Assembly (NCBI RefSeq): GCF_020165855.1
Contig: NZ_JAIUFY010000007.1
Coordinates: 186,001 to 250,000 of the forward strand
From: Celeribacter litoreus
GTDB taxonomy: Bacteria; Pseudomonadota; Alphaproteobacteria; Rhodobacterales; Rhodobacteraceae
Direction: 5' to 3'
DNA length: 64,000 nt
Positions 8,544-17,373 of the stretch are shown here, one piece after another (within the stretch, counting starts at the first letter, position 1; each line of letters opens with the position of its first letter). The notes below the pieces were generated by a model that saw only the letters and a list, made by a program, of their open reading frames with translations, did not search any database and was not told where the DNA came from. A program made the translations under genes and the position numbers.

Positions 8544-9956
8544 ATGAAACATCTCGTTCTTGGCTTTATCGCCACCACGTTTGCAATCGGTCTCGCATCC
8601 GAGAGTCAGGCGCAACAACATCTCGGATGGTGCATCGGGGTCGGCAACAAACACGCCGCAAGCGAATGCGGCGCCTCCTCCGCAACGGGCGGCACGACGG
8701 GAGGCTCGGTCGCGACGGCCAATCAGCTGCCCCCGACCACGGGCACTCAGGGGCCAGTTCCGGACACGGTGCAAACCATTCAGGAAATCCTGCCTCTCGA
8801 TCCGACTGTGATCACCGGTTTCGGACAGGTGCCGGACCCGCAACCGGGCGGCTCCTTCACCGGCACGTCGCTCGTTCTTTCGCCATTGCCACAGCAAACG
8901 CTAACCGGCACCTCGCCAGTTCCGCCCCTGCAAGCCCTGCCCACGCCGTCGTTTACGGGCGGGCAGCCGCAGACCATCACGATTAAACCTGTGCCGCCAA
9001 CGACTTTCACCGGCGTCGGTCCGGTGGGTCAGTTGCAGGTTCAGGCAACGCCGTCGTTCACCGGTGGGCAGCCGCAGATTGTGACGATCAAACCGCTTCC
9101 GCAGACGGTTTTCACAGGCACTTCTCCCGTGATCCCGCCGCAAGCGATCCCCACGCCGTCCTTCACGGGTGGCCCCGATCCAGTGGTCATTCAGCCGCAG
9201 CCGCAGCCGCAGCAGACGCTAACCGGAACCTCGCCGGTGATCCCACCGCAAGCCATGCCGACGCCATCTTTCACAGGTGGCCCCGCGCCGTTGGTGATCC
9301 AACCGCTGCCGCAACAAACTCTAACCGGAACCTCGCCGGTGATCCCGCCACAGGCGACACCCACGCCATCCTTCACCGGCCAAGGCCTTCCGACCCTGGT
9401 CATCGCGCCCAACCCGCCGCAGACGTTCGTTGGCTATGGTCCGGTGCCAGTGAGCGTCATCGTGATGCCGACACCGGCCGCGACACCGCAGGCTGTCCCC
9501 ACGCAGGTGCCTCAGCTCGTTCCGAATATGACGCCGCAAGCGACGCCCCAAGCAACCCCAACCCCAACCCCGCAGGCAACCACTGTCTCGACACCGATGG
9601 TAATGCCGCGCCCGAAACCAAAACCGAACCTGCATCCGCAGGTCTCTGTCTCCGGTGGCGCGGTTGTCGAACACGTGCCGAACCCGACGCGCGAAATGGT
9701 CTCCGAGAATTTCGTGACGGCCAAGGCGGGCAGTCAGACAACGCATGACGCCCCGCGCTTTGCCTCCGCGGAGGGCGATGTCTGGCGCTGTATGGCCAGT
9801 GGTCACGGCAAACGCCGCAGCTACGCCGACGAAGAGGCAAGCGCCTCTGGCGCCTTGGTCCATGTCGGTGCCGTTGACGTGCTCGGCCGTGATCTACCTG
9901 CGCTGCATCCGTCGCACAGCAACTGCATCATCGCGGTCAAACGCAGATCCGAGTGA
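8544..9956 (+). CDS. Secreted proline/threonine-rich repeat protein
   Basis: Unrecognised exported protein of 470 residues. MKHLVLGFIATTFAIGLAS plus ESQA is a signal peptide; the start at 8544 lies 4 bases after the TpsB-like gene. The mature chain has three parts. First comes an N-terminal stretch with two cysteines (WCIGVGNKHAASEC). Then five about 34-residue repeats with the pattern TGTSPVIPPQA.PTPSFTGG..P..VI.PLPQ lie between about residues 120 and 294, followed by a PTPTPQA-rich linker. A C-terminal domain of about 60 residues (EGDVWRCMASGHGKRRSYADE to SNCIIAVKRRS) has two more cysteines. The repeats should be extended, polyproline-like and possibly surface-exposed or O-glycosylated. No beta-helical TPS domain is seen. 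Function unknown; by position it may be carried across the outer membrane by its neighbour. Confidence 0.75.
   Translation: MKHLVLGFIATTFAIGLASESQAQQHLGWCIGVGNKHAASECGASSATGGTTGGSVATANQLPPTTGTQGPVPDTVQTIQEILPLDPTVITGFGQVPDPQPGGSFTGTSLVLSPLPQQTLTGTSPVPPLQALPTPSFTGGQPQTITIKPVPPTTFTGVGPVGQLQVQATPSFTGGQPQIVTIKPLPQTVFTGTSPVIPPQAIPTPSFTGGPDPVVIQPQPQPQQTLTGTSPVIPPQAMPTPSFTGGPAPLVIQPLPQQTLTGTSPVIPPQATPTPSFTGQGLPTLVIAPNPPQTFVGYGPVPVSVIVMPTPAATPQAVPTQVPQLVPNMTPQATPQATPTPTPQATTVSTPMVMPRPKPKPNLHPQVSVSGGAVVEHVPNPTREMVSENFVTAKAGSQTTHDAPRFASAEGDVWRCMASGHGKRRSYADEEASASGALVHVGAVDVLGRDLPALHPSHSNCIIAVKRRSE
8901..9425 (+). repeat. Five tandem 102-108 bp in-frame repeats
   Basis: Direct repeats inside the proline-rich protein gene. 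Units start at 8901, 9006, 9111, 9219 and 9321, so their lengths are 105, 105, 108, 102 and 105 bases, all multiples of three. Each encodes (L/F)TG(T/V).PV...QA.PTPSFTG... Units four to six by protein phase (9111 onward) are the most alike at the DNA level, suggesting recent duplication. Degenerate partial units flank both ends. Confidence 0.85.
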
Positions 9957-10125
9957 GCGCTATCAGGATGACATATTGACCGTTTTCGCACAGAAATGAT
10001 GCAGAGGACGGCAATTCGCGCGCAAATATGTGTCAGTTTTCTCCGTTCCTGCCCAAATCACCGCCGCGGGCGTTGCCCCGCTCCGGAAATCGGCTCCTTT
10101 TGGGCGGGCATAATAATTACAAACG

Positions 10126-11763
10126 ATGAGAAAACTGATGACCAACCAGACAACGGGCACCACGCCCGTTTTGTCCGTGCGCGACCTGTCGGTGGCGCTA
10201 CCGGGCAAACATGACCGCCCCTATGCCGTTCAAAATATCAGCTTCGATCTGATGCCTGCGGAGATCCTCTGCATCATCGGGGAATCCGGCTCCGGCAAAT
10301 CCGTGACCGCGAATACGGTGATGGGCCTTCTGCCCGACGTGATGACCATCGAGAAAGGGCATATCGACTTTAAAGGCCGCTCCCTCCTTGATCTGCACGA
10401 GGCCGAGCTGCGCAAGCTGCGTGGCCGCGCGGTGTCGATCATCTTCCAAGACCCGCTTTCGGCGCTGAACCCGCTGATGACCATCGGCGATCAAATCCGC
10501 GAAGTGCTTGACACGCACAACATGGGCACGCCGGACAGTCGGGCCGCGAAAGTGCTCGAGATGCTGACAGAGGTCGGTCTGCCCGATCCCAACCTGATCC
10601 AGCACCAATATCCCTTCCGCCTCTCCGGTGGTCAGCGCCAGCGTGTGATGATCGCGATGGCCCTCGCGCTCGGCCCCGATATCCTGATTGCGGACGAACC
10701 GACCACCGCGCTCGATGTGACAACGCAGGCGCAAATCCTCGATCTCATCAGCCGCATCCAACAGCGCAAAGGCATGAGCGTCATGTTCATCACCCATGAC
10801 TTCGGCGTCGTGGCCGAGATTGCGGACCGTGTGATCGTGATGGAGAAAGGGCACCTTGTCGAACAAGGCCCCGCGAAACAAGTGCTCGCATCGCCTGCGC
10901 ATCCCTACACGCAAAAGCTCATCGCGTCGGTTCCGAAGATGCGCGAAGTGGACCGCGAACGCGCGCCGAGCCGTCATGTCGCGCTCGACGTGAAGAACCT
11001 GCACAAGACCTACCGCACGCGCAGCGGCTTTCTTGGCCGGATGCGTGAGGTGAAGGCGGTCGATGACATCAGCTTCACCCTGCACAAAGGCGAGACCATC
11101 GGCATCGTCGGGGAATCCGGATCGGGGAAATCCTCCATGGGTAAGGTGCTCATGAAGCTCATTCCCGCCGACAGCGGCGAAATCCGGTTTCAGGGCGAAA
11201 ACACTTTGGCCCTTGATGAAGCCAACTTCCGCCCGCTCCGCCCCCGCATCCAGATGATCTTTCAGGATCCGTTTGCCTCCCTCAACCCGCGTTTCACGAT
11301 TGGTCAGGCCCTCACCGTCGGGCCGATCGCCCATGATCTCCTGACGCGCGAAGATGCGCGCAAACGGGCGGAGGAACTGCTCGAACTCGTCGGGCTGGAC
11401 CCGTCGGCCTTTGACCGTTTCCCGCACGAGTTCTCCGGCGGCCAGCGTCAGCGCGTCGGCATCGCGCGGGCGCTCATGTTTGATCCCGAAGTGATTGTCG
11501 CGGATGAGGCGGTGTCCGCGCTCGACGTATCAATTCAGGCGCAGGTGCTTGAACTGCTGGATAAAATCCGGCGCGAACGCAAGCTTGCGATGATCTTCAT
11601 CACCCACGACCTGCGGGTGGCGAGCCAGATCAGCGACGAGATCATCGTGATGCATCGCGGCAAAATGGTCGAATACGGCCCGCCGTCGCAGATTTTCCAG
11701 GCACCGGAACATGAATACACGCGTTCTCTCATCGCGGCGATTCCGGGTGCCACGGCGGCGTAA
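10126..11763 (+). CDS. Peptide/opine-type ABC transporter, fused double ATPase (DppD-DppF-like)
   Basis: Cytoplasmic ATPase of a family 5 (peptide, nickel, opine) ABC importer, 545 residues holding two complete nucleotide-binding domains. Both have Walker A GESGSGKS, signature (LSGGQRQRV and FSGGQRQRV) and Walker B (ADEPTTALD and ADEAVSALD). Each half ends with the HPYT/HEYT segment typical of oligopeptide ATPases. The partner binding protein and permeases are at 14627-18255, separated by a MarR regulator and two enzymes. The ATG at 10126 and one four codons later are both possible starts. A rho-independent terminator follows, so this gene is its own transcription unit, although functionally tied to the later genes. 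Confidence 0.88.
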   Translation: MRKLMTNQTTGTTPVLSVRDLSVALPGKHDRPYAVQNISFDLMPAEILCIIGESGSGKSVTANTVMGLLPDVMTIEKGHIDFKGRSLLDLHEAELRKLRGRAVSIIFQDPLSALNPLMTIGDQIREVLDTHNMGTPDSRAAKVLEMLTEVGLPDPNLIQHQYPFRLSGGQRQRVMIAMALALGPDILIADEPTTALDVTTQAQILDLISRIQQRKGMSVMFITHDFGVVAEIADRVIVMEKGHLVEQGPAKQVLASPAHPYTQKLIASVPKMREVDRERAPSRHVALDVKNLHKTYRTRSGFLGRMREVKAVDDISFTLHKGETIGIVGESGSGKSSMGKVLMKLIPADSGEIRFQGENTLALDEANFRPLRPRIQMIFQDPFASLNPRFTIGQALTVGPIAHDLLTREDARKRAEELLELVGLDPSAFDRFPHEFSGGQRQRVGIARALMFDPEVIVADEAVSALDVSIQAQVLELLDKIRRERKLAMIFITHDLRVASQISDEIIVMHRGKMVEYGPPSQIFQAPEHEYTRSLIAAIPGATAA

Positions 11764-11790
11764 CGACTCAAAGCGCTTTTAGAAGTTCGG

Positions 11791-11822
11791 GAAGGGGCAG
11801 CCTTGGTTGCCCCTTCTTTTTT
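11791..11822 (+). terminator. Rho-independent terminator
   Basis: Arms GAAGGGGCA (11791-11799) and TGCCCCTTC (11808-11816) with an 8-base loop, followed directly by six T residues. It closes the double-ATPase gene. Confidence 0.9.
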
Positions 11823-11881
11823 GCTTACTGCGTGGTCAATCGCCGGCTTCGGTTCGGCTCAGGTGAACGAAAAAGAGGCAA

Positions 11882-11920
11882 TAGTTGTTTTTTGCAACTA
11901 CTTAGTTGTGAATTACAACT
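11882..11920. promoter_or_regulatory. Two adjacent MarR-type operator dyads
   Basis: Dyad 1 at 11882-11900 is TAGTTG-N7-CAACTA. Dyad 2 at 11904-11920 is AGTTGT-GAATT-ACAACT. Both lie in an A+T-rich stretch 46-84 bases upstream of the marR-like start and share the half-site AGTTG. The size, symmetry and position fit autoregulation by the MarR protein encoded next to them. Confidence 0.6.
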
Positions 11921-11965
11921 TTCTGGTTGCGGCCAGAGGGCTGGGCCTCAAAACATGAAGGAAAG

Positions 11966-12493
11966 ATGACAATGACGACGGATCGCACCCCGCCCATGAC
12001 CGACACTGACCGCACCCACGACGAAGAGCCGCTGACGCTCGCCGGATTGCAGATCGACGTGCTCGCGGGCGCGTTCAGCTGGTATATCCGGTCGCTCGAT
12101 TTCGTCGTGTCCCGCGACCTTGATCAGCGGATGGGTCATCTCGATGTGGCGAAGGGCAAGGGTAAGATCACCGCGCTTTTGCTCGTGGACCGCTACCCCG
12201 GCGTGCGCCCCTCGCAAATCGCCGAGGTTCTGATGCGCGACCGTCCGACGACGGGGCGGATCATCGATGCCCTTGTCAAAGCCGGAGATATCCGCCGCGA
12301 AGCCGATGCGGATGATCAACGCGCCCATGCGCTCTTTATCACCGAGCGAGGTCACGAAGTGGCCGAACAGGTCCGCAACGTCATTCAGCTGCAGGAAGAC
12401 GAGTTCTTCGACTTTATCGAGCCGGAAGACCGCGAAGTATTCATGCGCATGTTGAAACGCGCTTATCTGAACATGAGGAAAAAACTCGAATGA
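11966..12493 (+). CDS. MarR family transcriptional regulator
   Basis: Cytoplasmic winged-helix regulator of about 175 residues. The helix-turn-helix segment YPGVRPSQIAEVLMRDRPTTGRI is followed by the wing (READADDQRAHALFITERG), as in MarR proteins. The start is the ATG at 11966 or the one at 11972, which lies at a better distance from AAGGA; the first in-frame ATG upstream falls outside any ribosome binding site. It overlaps the following SDR gene by ATGA, so it heads the catabolic operon. Two dyads just upstream are likely its operators. The ligand is unknown, presumably the imported substrate or a product. Confidence 0.88.
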   Translation: MTMTTDRTPPMTDTDRTHDEEPLTLAGLQIDVLAGAFSWYIRSLDFVVSRDLDQRMGHLDVAKGKGKITALLLVDRYPGVRPSQIAEVLMRDRPTTGRIIDALVKAGDIRREADADDQRAHALFITERGHEVAEQVRNVIQLQEDEFFDFIEPEDREVFMRMLKRAYLNMRKKLE

Positions 12494-13194
12494 GTGACAC
12501 CCGTATCGCCCTGATTTCCGGCGCGAACCGTGGCATTGGGGCCGCTGTCGCGCAGGTGCTTTTCAACGCTGGCTGGACTGTGTCGTTAGGGATGCGCACC
12601 CCGCAGATGCCGGATTGGGCAGAGGACGCACCGGACCGCGTGCATGTCTTTGCCTATGACGCCGCCTCCGAGAAGAGCGCGCAGGATTGGGCGAAAGCGG
12701 TCATGGAGACCCACGGACGTATCGACGCCGTGATTGCCAACGCAGGGATCATGATCCCGAAAACCCCCATCGAAATCACTGACGACGAGATGGCGCAGCT
12801 TCTCGATATTAACGTTCAGGGCCCGCGCCGGTTGGCGGCTGCGTGCTGGGACGGGCTGAAAGTCTCCGGCAAGGGCCGCGTGATCATCCTCGGGTCGCTC
12901 TCGGGCAAACGCGTGAAATCCGCCCGCGCCGGATCCTACGCCATGTCCAAATTCGCGGCCGTCGGTCTCGCCCACGCGCTGCGGCACACGGGGTTCGAAG
13001 ACGGCATTCGCGCGACCGTCGTCTGTCCGGGCTTTGTCGCGACCGACATGGCCTTGGCCATCAGCGACCGCGCCGCAGAGGCGATGACTGACCCCAAAGA
13101 CCTCGCCGCCGTGATCCAAATGCTGATCGAGCTGCCGAACGAGGCGAGCGTCGCCGAATTCTGCGTCAATTGCCAACTTGAGGAGTCTTTCTGA
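12490..13194 (+). CDS. Short-chain dehydrogenase/reductase
   Basis: Cytoplasmic NAD(P)-dependent oxidoreductase, 234 residues, the classical SDR size. The cofactor motif GANRGIG is at about residues 11-17, NAG appears in IANAGIM, and the catalytic Y...K is YAMSKFA near residue 153, with the supporting serine in LGSLSG. The substrate cannot be told from sequence. It is translationally coupled to marR before it and ends two bases before the next flavoprotein gene. Confidence 0.9.
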   Translation: MSDTRIALISGANRGIGAAVAQVLFNAGWTVSLGMRTPQMPDWAEDAPDRVHVFAYDAASEKSAQDWAKAVMETHGRIDAVIANAGIMIPKTPIEITDDEMAQLLDINVQGPRRLAAACWDGLKVSGKGRVIILGSLSGKRVKSARAGSYAMSKFAAVGLAHALRHTGFEDGIRATVVCPGFVATDMALAISDRAAEAMTDPKDLAAVIQMLIELPNEASVAEFCVNCQLEESF

Positions 13195-13195
13195 G

Positions 13196-14527
13196 ATGCC
13201 AGGTCCTTTTGTCGTTCCCGTCCATGGTGATCTCGAATTGCCGAAAAAAGTCGATGTCGTCGTTATTGGCGGTGGCATCATCGGCGCCTCGACCGCGCTC
13301 GAACTCGCGGATCAGGGGCTGAAAGTCGCGCTCTGTGAAAAGGGCGGGATCGGTCATGAGCAATCGAGCCGCAACTGGGGCTGGGTGCGGATCACCCGCC
13401 GCGACCCCCGCGAAATCCCTCTGATGGCCGAAGCCCTGCGTATCTGGCCGACGCTGGCCGAACGCACGGGCCGCGATCTCGGTTACACACGCTCCGGCAT
13501 CGCCTTTGCCTGCGCGACGAAGAAAGACTTTGAAGACCACGAAAGATGGCTCGAACATCTCAAGGACTACCAGTTCGATAGCAAAATGCTCTCGGCCAAG
13601 GAGTTCAACGAAAAGACCCCCGGCATGAAGATGAACATCGAAGGGGCGCTATACACCTCTGTCGATGGTCGGGCGGAACCGCAAAAGTCGGCCCCTGCGA
13701 TTGCCGAAGCCGCGCGGGATCGCGGGGCGCATATCCTCACCGAATGTGCCGTGCGCGGGATCGAAACGGCGGGCGGCAAGGTCTGCGGCGTCGTGACAGA
13801 GCGTGGCGAGATCGCCTGTGAGCAGGTCGTGCTCGCCGGTGGCGCATGGTCGAGCCTCTTTGCACGCAACACCGGCCTGCGCCTGCCGCAGCTCAAGGTC
13901 AAAAACTCCGTGATCCGCACCAAACCGCTCGAAGGCGGGCCGGAACACGCGATCTGGTCCGAAGGCTTCTCTGTCCGCAAACGTGAGGACGGCGGCTACA
14001 CCATCGCTGACGGGTTCCGGAACATTGTCGACATTGTGCCGGACAGCTTCCGTTATATGCGCGACTTCCTCCCTGCCCTCGGCGCGGAGTGGAAAGCCCT
14101 CATGCTGCGCTTTGGGGGCCGCTTTTATGACGAGGCCCGCATCCCGAACAAATGGTCGCTCGATGAGGCCAGCCCGTTTGAATACAACCGCGTGCTCGAC
14201 CCGAAACCGTCCTTCACGCTTCAGGACAAAGCCCTCGCCAATCTGCGCAAGGCGTTTCCGGTGTTCGAAAAAGCCGAGATCGCACAACGCTGGGCCGGTG
14301 CGATTGACGTGACGCCCGACGCCATTCCGGTGATCTCTCCGATTGACGACATTCCGGGTTTCTACATTGCCACCGGGTTCTCCGGCCACGGGTTCGGGAT
14401 CGGACCTGCCGCCGGTCGTCTGGCCGCTGATCTGGTCACAGGTCGCGCCCCGATTGTGGACCCGACACCCTTCCGTTTTAGCCGCTTCAGCGATGGATCG
14501 AAGATCGAAATCATCTCTGGCTACTGA
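13196..14527 (+). CDS. FAD-dependent amino-acid/amine oxidoreductase (DAO family)
   Basis: Flavoprotein of 443 residues in the D-amino-acid oxidase/glycine oxidase/DadA superfamily, which oxidises amines or D-amino acids. The start at 13196 follows GAGGAG. The FAD dinucleotide-binding motif VVVIGGGIIGASTALEL is followed by CEKGGIGHEQSSRNWGWV, a strongly conserved block shared with the paralogue at 19625. The C-terminal FAD contact GFSGHGFGIGPAAG is present. By eye about half its residues match the 19625 protein, so the two arose by duplication. No signal peptide. The substrate is unknown; the operon context suggests a derivative delivered by the peptide-type ABC importer. Confidence 0.87.
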   Translation: MPGPFVVPVHGDLELPKKVDVVVIGGGIIGASTALELADQGLKVALCEKGGIGHEQSSRNWGWVRITRRDPREIPLMAEALRIWPTLAERTGRDLGYTRSGIAFACATKKDFEDHERWLEHLKDYQFDSKMLSAKEFNEKTPGMKMNIEGALYTSVDGRAEPQKSAPAIAEAARDRGAHILTECAVRGIETAGGKVCGVVTERGEIACEQVVLAGGAWSSLFARNTGLRLPQLKVKNSVIRTKPLEGGPEHAIWSEGFSVRKREDGGYTIADGFRNIVDIVPDSFRYMRDFLPALGAEWKALMLRFGGRFYDEARIPNKWSLDEASPFEYNRVLDPKPSFTLQDKALANLRKAFPVFEKAEIAQRWAGAIDVTPDAIPVISPIDDIPGFYIATGFSGHGFGIGPAAGRLAADLVTGRAPIVDPTPFRFSRFSDGSKIEIISGY

Positions 14528-14626
14528 ATGCGCACGCGTCCGTTCCCGCGGGCGCCGCAAATGTCGGTTCGTGAAACGCAAGCGCGGACCGCTCCTCCCC
14601 CAACTTGCGAGACCAATAGGGAAAGT

Positions 14627-16294
14627 ATGATGACTGACGAGAAGAAACATTCCGCACATCTCAATCGCCGCCAAACCCTGATGATGATGGGTGCAGCGGG
14701 TGCAGCCGGCCTGATGGGGCCGATGGCCATCGGCCGTGACCGCGCGTTTGCCGCCAATGCCGACCCGTCCGGCCAACTGGTGCTTGCGTTCTCGCAAGAG
14801 CCGACCGTCTTCAACCCGCTGATGCCGCACATCGAAGTGGACGAAGGCCTCTACTACGCTGTCTACGACACGCTGTTCGACTTTGATCCGGCCGGTGAAT
14901 TCTTCCCGATCCTCGCGGCTGAAGTGCCGTCCGTTGCCAATGGCGGCATCTCCGCAGACGGTCTGAACTGGAGCCTCAAGCTCAAAGAAGGCGTGACCTG
15001 GCACGACGGCACCCCGTTCACCGCAGAAGACGTGAAGTTCTCTCTCGAACTGACCATGGACCCGGATTTCCGCTCCTTCCGCTCCACAGGTTACAAGCTG
15101 ATGGAAAACATCACGGTCGTCTCCCCGACCGAACTGACCTGGACCATGAGCGAACCGTTTGCGCCGATGGCTGCGATCCTCGCCTCCACCTACATCGTGC
15201 CGAAGCACGTGTTCGACGGTGTTGCCGACAAAAACGACACGATCCTGAACACCGCGCCGATCGGCACCGGTCCGTTCAAGTTCAAGAGCCGCATGGCCGG
15301 TGACCACATCGAGCTCGAGGCCAACAAAGACTACCACATGGATGGTCCGTTCCTCGAAACGCTGATCATCAAATACGTGCCTGACCTGAACGTCATGTAT
15401 ACGCAGTTCAAATCCGGCGACATCGACGTCATCGGCCTGCAATACATCACACCGGACCACCTCGAAGAGGCGGAAAAACTCGAAGGTAAGACTGTGAAGG
15501 TCGCGGGCACCGCAACCTTTGAATCCATCGGCCTCAACATGACCCGCCCGCAGTTTCAGGAACTGGCCGTGCGTCAGGCGCTTTATGCCGCCATCGACAA
15601 AACCTCGATCATCGATGCGCTCTATTATGGCGTGCCGACCCCGACCGAGACCTACATGCCGCAGCAGTCCTACTACTACAACGAAAGCCTGCCGAAGCAT
15701 GAGTTCAACATCGAGAAAGCAAACGCGATCCTTGATGAAGCTGGCTGGGTCAAAGGCTCCGACGGCATCCGTGAGAAAGACGGCGTAAAGCTCTCCTTCT
15801 CCAACTCCACGACCGCAGGCAACCACCTGCGCGAACAGGCGCAACAGTTCATCCAACAGACCTTCGCCATGATCGGCGTGCAGATGGAGATCAAGAACTT
15901 CCCGCCGGCTGTCATGTGGGGCGACTACTGGATGAACTCCGAATTCGACTCCGTTGTCGTGGGCCTCAACACCCTCGCCGGTGCGGATCCGGATACCTCG
16001 GACTACTTCATGTCCACCATGTCTCCGGCACTCGGCGGTTCCGGCCAGAACACCTTCGCCTACCAGAACCCGAAGGTGGACGAACTGCTGACCAAAGGCG
16101 CTGCGAACTTTGTCCCTGAAGAGCGCAAAGCGATCTACGAAGAAATGCAGGCGGTCATGCGTGACGATCTGCCGTTCCTTCCGATGTTCCAATACGCCGT
16201 GATCAAAGGCTGGAAAGACGACGTGACCGGCCCTGCGCCGAACGTGAACAACCGCATCGACACGTGGAACGTGCGCGATTGGAAACGTGGCTAA
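14627..16294 (+). CDS. ABC transporter substrate-binding protein, family 5 (peptide/opine type)
   Basis: Periplasmic binding protein of 555 residues, the usual DppA/OppA size. The start at 14627 (or 14630) follows AGGGAAAG. The N-terminus has a twin-arginine pattern (NRRQTLMMMG, then AAGAAGLMGPMAI), so it is probably exported folded by Tat. Family 5 hallmarks include LKEGVTWHDGTPFTAEDVKF and the N-terminal TVFNPLMPHIE region. It precedes two permease genes, with two strong stem-loops in the gap. Its ligand is not readable from sequence; the oxidases around it suggest an amine- or amino-acid-containing compound. Confidence 0.9.
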   Translation: MMTDEKKHSAHLNRRQTLMMMGAAGAAGLMGPMAIGRDRAFAANADPSGQLVLAFSQEPTVFNPLMPHIEVDEGLYYAVYDTLFDFDPAGEFFPILAAEVPSVANGGISADGLNWSLKLKEGVTWHDGTPFTAEDVKFSLELTMDPDFRSFRSTGYKLMENITVVSPTELTWTMSEPFAPMAAILASTYIVPKHVFDGVADKNDTILNTAPIGTGPFKFKSRMAGDHIELEANKDYHMDGPFLETLIIKYVPDLNVMYTQFKSGDIDVIGLQYITPDHLEEAEKLEGKTVKVAGTATFESIGLNMTRPQFQELAVRQALYAAIDKTSIIDALYYGVPTPTETYMPQQSYYYNESLPKHEFNIEKANAILDEAGWVKGSDGIREKDGVKLSFSNSTTAGNHLREQAQQFIQQTFAMIGVQMEIKNFPPAVMWGDYWMNSEFDSVVVGLNTLAGADPDTSDYFMSTMSPALGGSGQNTFAYQNPKVDELLTKGAANFVPEERKAIYEEMQAVMRDDLPFLPMFQYAVIKGWKDDVTGPAPNVNNRIDTWNVRDWKRG

Positions 16295-16319
16295 GGCCAC
16301 CACGTCCTAACAAAACCCC

Positions 16320-16378
16320 GAGATGCGGCGCTCCCTTCCCACCGCATCTCATGGCCAGCCGCTTCCCTTCGGCTGGCC
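16320..16378 (+). other. Pair of intercistronic stem-loops after the binding-protein gene
   Basis: Stem-loop 1 has arms GAGATGCGG (16320-16328) and CCGCATCTC (16342-16350). Stem-loop 2 has arms GGCCAGCCG (16353-16361) and CGGCTGGCC (16370-16378). Both are perfect 9-bp stems without a T-tract, so they are more likely mRNA 3'-end protectors or attenuators than full terminators. They would raise binding protein over permease. Confidence 0.7.
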
Positions 16379-16409
16379 CCCCTAACAACCGCACAAGGAG
16401 GGCGGCGAC

Positions 16410-17360
16410 ATGCTGCGCTATATTCTCTCCCGGCTCGGTCAGAGCCTTATTCTCTTGGTGATCGTTTCCTTTATCGGGTTTGCCGTGCTCACGCTCGCAC
16501 CCGGTGGTCCGCTGTCGCAATTCGCGCTCAGCCCGGGCATGACACAGGAGCAGATTGACAAGATCGCTGCGCAGATGGGCCTCGACCGCCCTGTTGTCGT
16601 TCAATACTTCGACTGGATCACCAATCTCGTCGTGGGCGACTGGGGCACCTCCTATCGTGACGGGCAATCGGTCCTGCACGTGATCGGCAGCCACCTGTTC
16701 GCAACGCTCCTCCTTATGGGCACCGCGACCGTCATTTCCGTCTCCCTCGGCAGCACCATCGGCATCTTCAGCGCGCTGAAACGTGGCTCCGCCTTTGACT
16801 ACACGATGACGGTGTTCGCCATGGTCGCCCTGTCGATCCCGACCTTCTGGTTCGGTCTGATCGCGATCTACTTTTTCTCGCTCAACCTCGGCTGGCTACC
16901 TGCGGGCAATATGTACACCGTCGGGGATGGATCCGTGCTCGACTATGCGAGCCACTTGATCATGCCGGCTGCGGTGCTGGCGTTGGTCGATGTCGCGATC
17001 TGGAGCCGCTATATGCGCACCTCCACCCTCAATGTGATCAATCAGGATTTCGTCCGCACGGCCAAGGCCAAGGGCCTCCCGCGTCGCCGTGTCGTGCTCA
17101 AACATATCGTCGGCAACTCGCTCGTGCCCATGATCACGCTGGCGGGTCTGCAATTGCCGATGGTTCTGGGGGGCGCGCTCGTGACCGAGACCGTGTTCAC
17201 ATGGCCCGGCATGGGTCGTCTGTTCCTCGATAGCCTCGGCTACTCCGACTACCCCGTCGTGATGGGCCTCCTGATGGCCTCCGCCATCCTCGTCCTCGTC
17301 GGCAACCTCGCCGCAGACCTCATCGTCGCTCTGATCGACCCCCGCATTCGTCTCGACTGA
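16410..17360 (+). CDS. Peptide-type ABC transporter permease (DppB-like)
   Basis: Inner-membrane permease, 316 residues with about six helices. The N-terminus MLRYILSRLGQSLILLVIVSF is typical of DppB/OppB. The coupling loop (FVRTAKAKGLPRRRVVLKH, near residue 215) and the C-terminal LVALIDPRIRLD match the family. The start follows AAGGAGG. It pairs with the DppC-like permease 13 bases downstream. Confidence 0.93.
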   Translation: MLRYILSRLGQSLILLVIVSFIGFAVLTLAPGGPLSQFALSPGMTQEQIDKIAAQMGLDRPVVVQYFDWITNLVVGDWGTSYRDGQSVLHVIGSHLFATLLLMGTATVISVSLGSTIGIFSALKRGSAFDYTMTVFAMVALSIPTFWFGLIAIYFFSLNLGWLPAGNMYTVGDGSVLDYASHLIMPAAVLALVDVAIWSRYMRTSTLNVINQDFVRTAKAKGLPRRRVVLKHIVGNSLVPMITLAGLQLPMVLGGALVTETVFTWPGMGRLFLDSLGYSDYPVVMGLLMASAILVLVGNLAADLIVALIDPRIRLD

Positions 17361-17373
17361 AGGATTGCCAGAT

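Noticed and set aside
8544-9956. Collagen-like or PPE-type protein
   Set aside because: The repeats are proline-rich but lack Gly-x-y triplets and any PPE/PE domain.
13649-16303. Open frame of 884 codons on the minus strand
   Set aside because: It is antisense to the flavoprotein and binding-protein genes, has no family features, and arises from the third-position G+C bias of the real genes.
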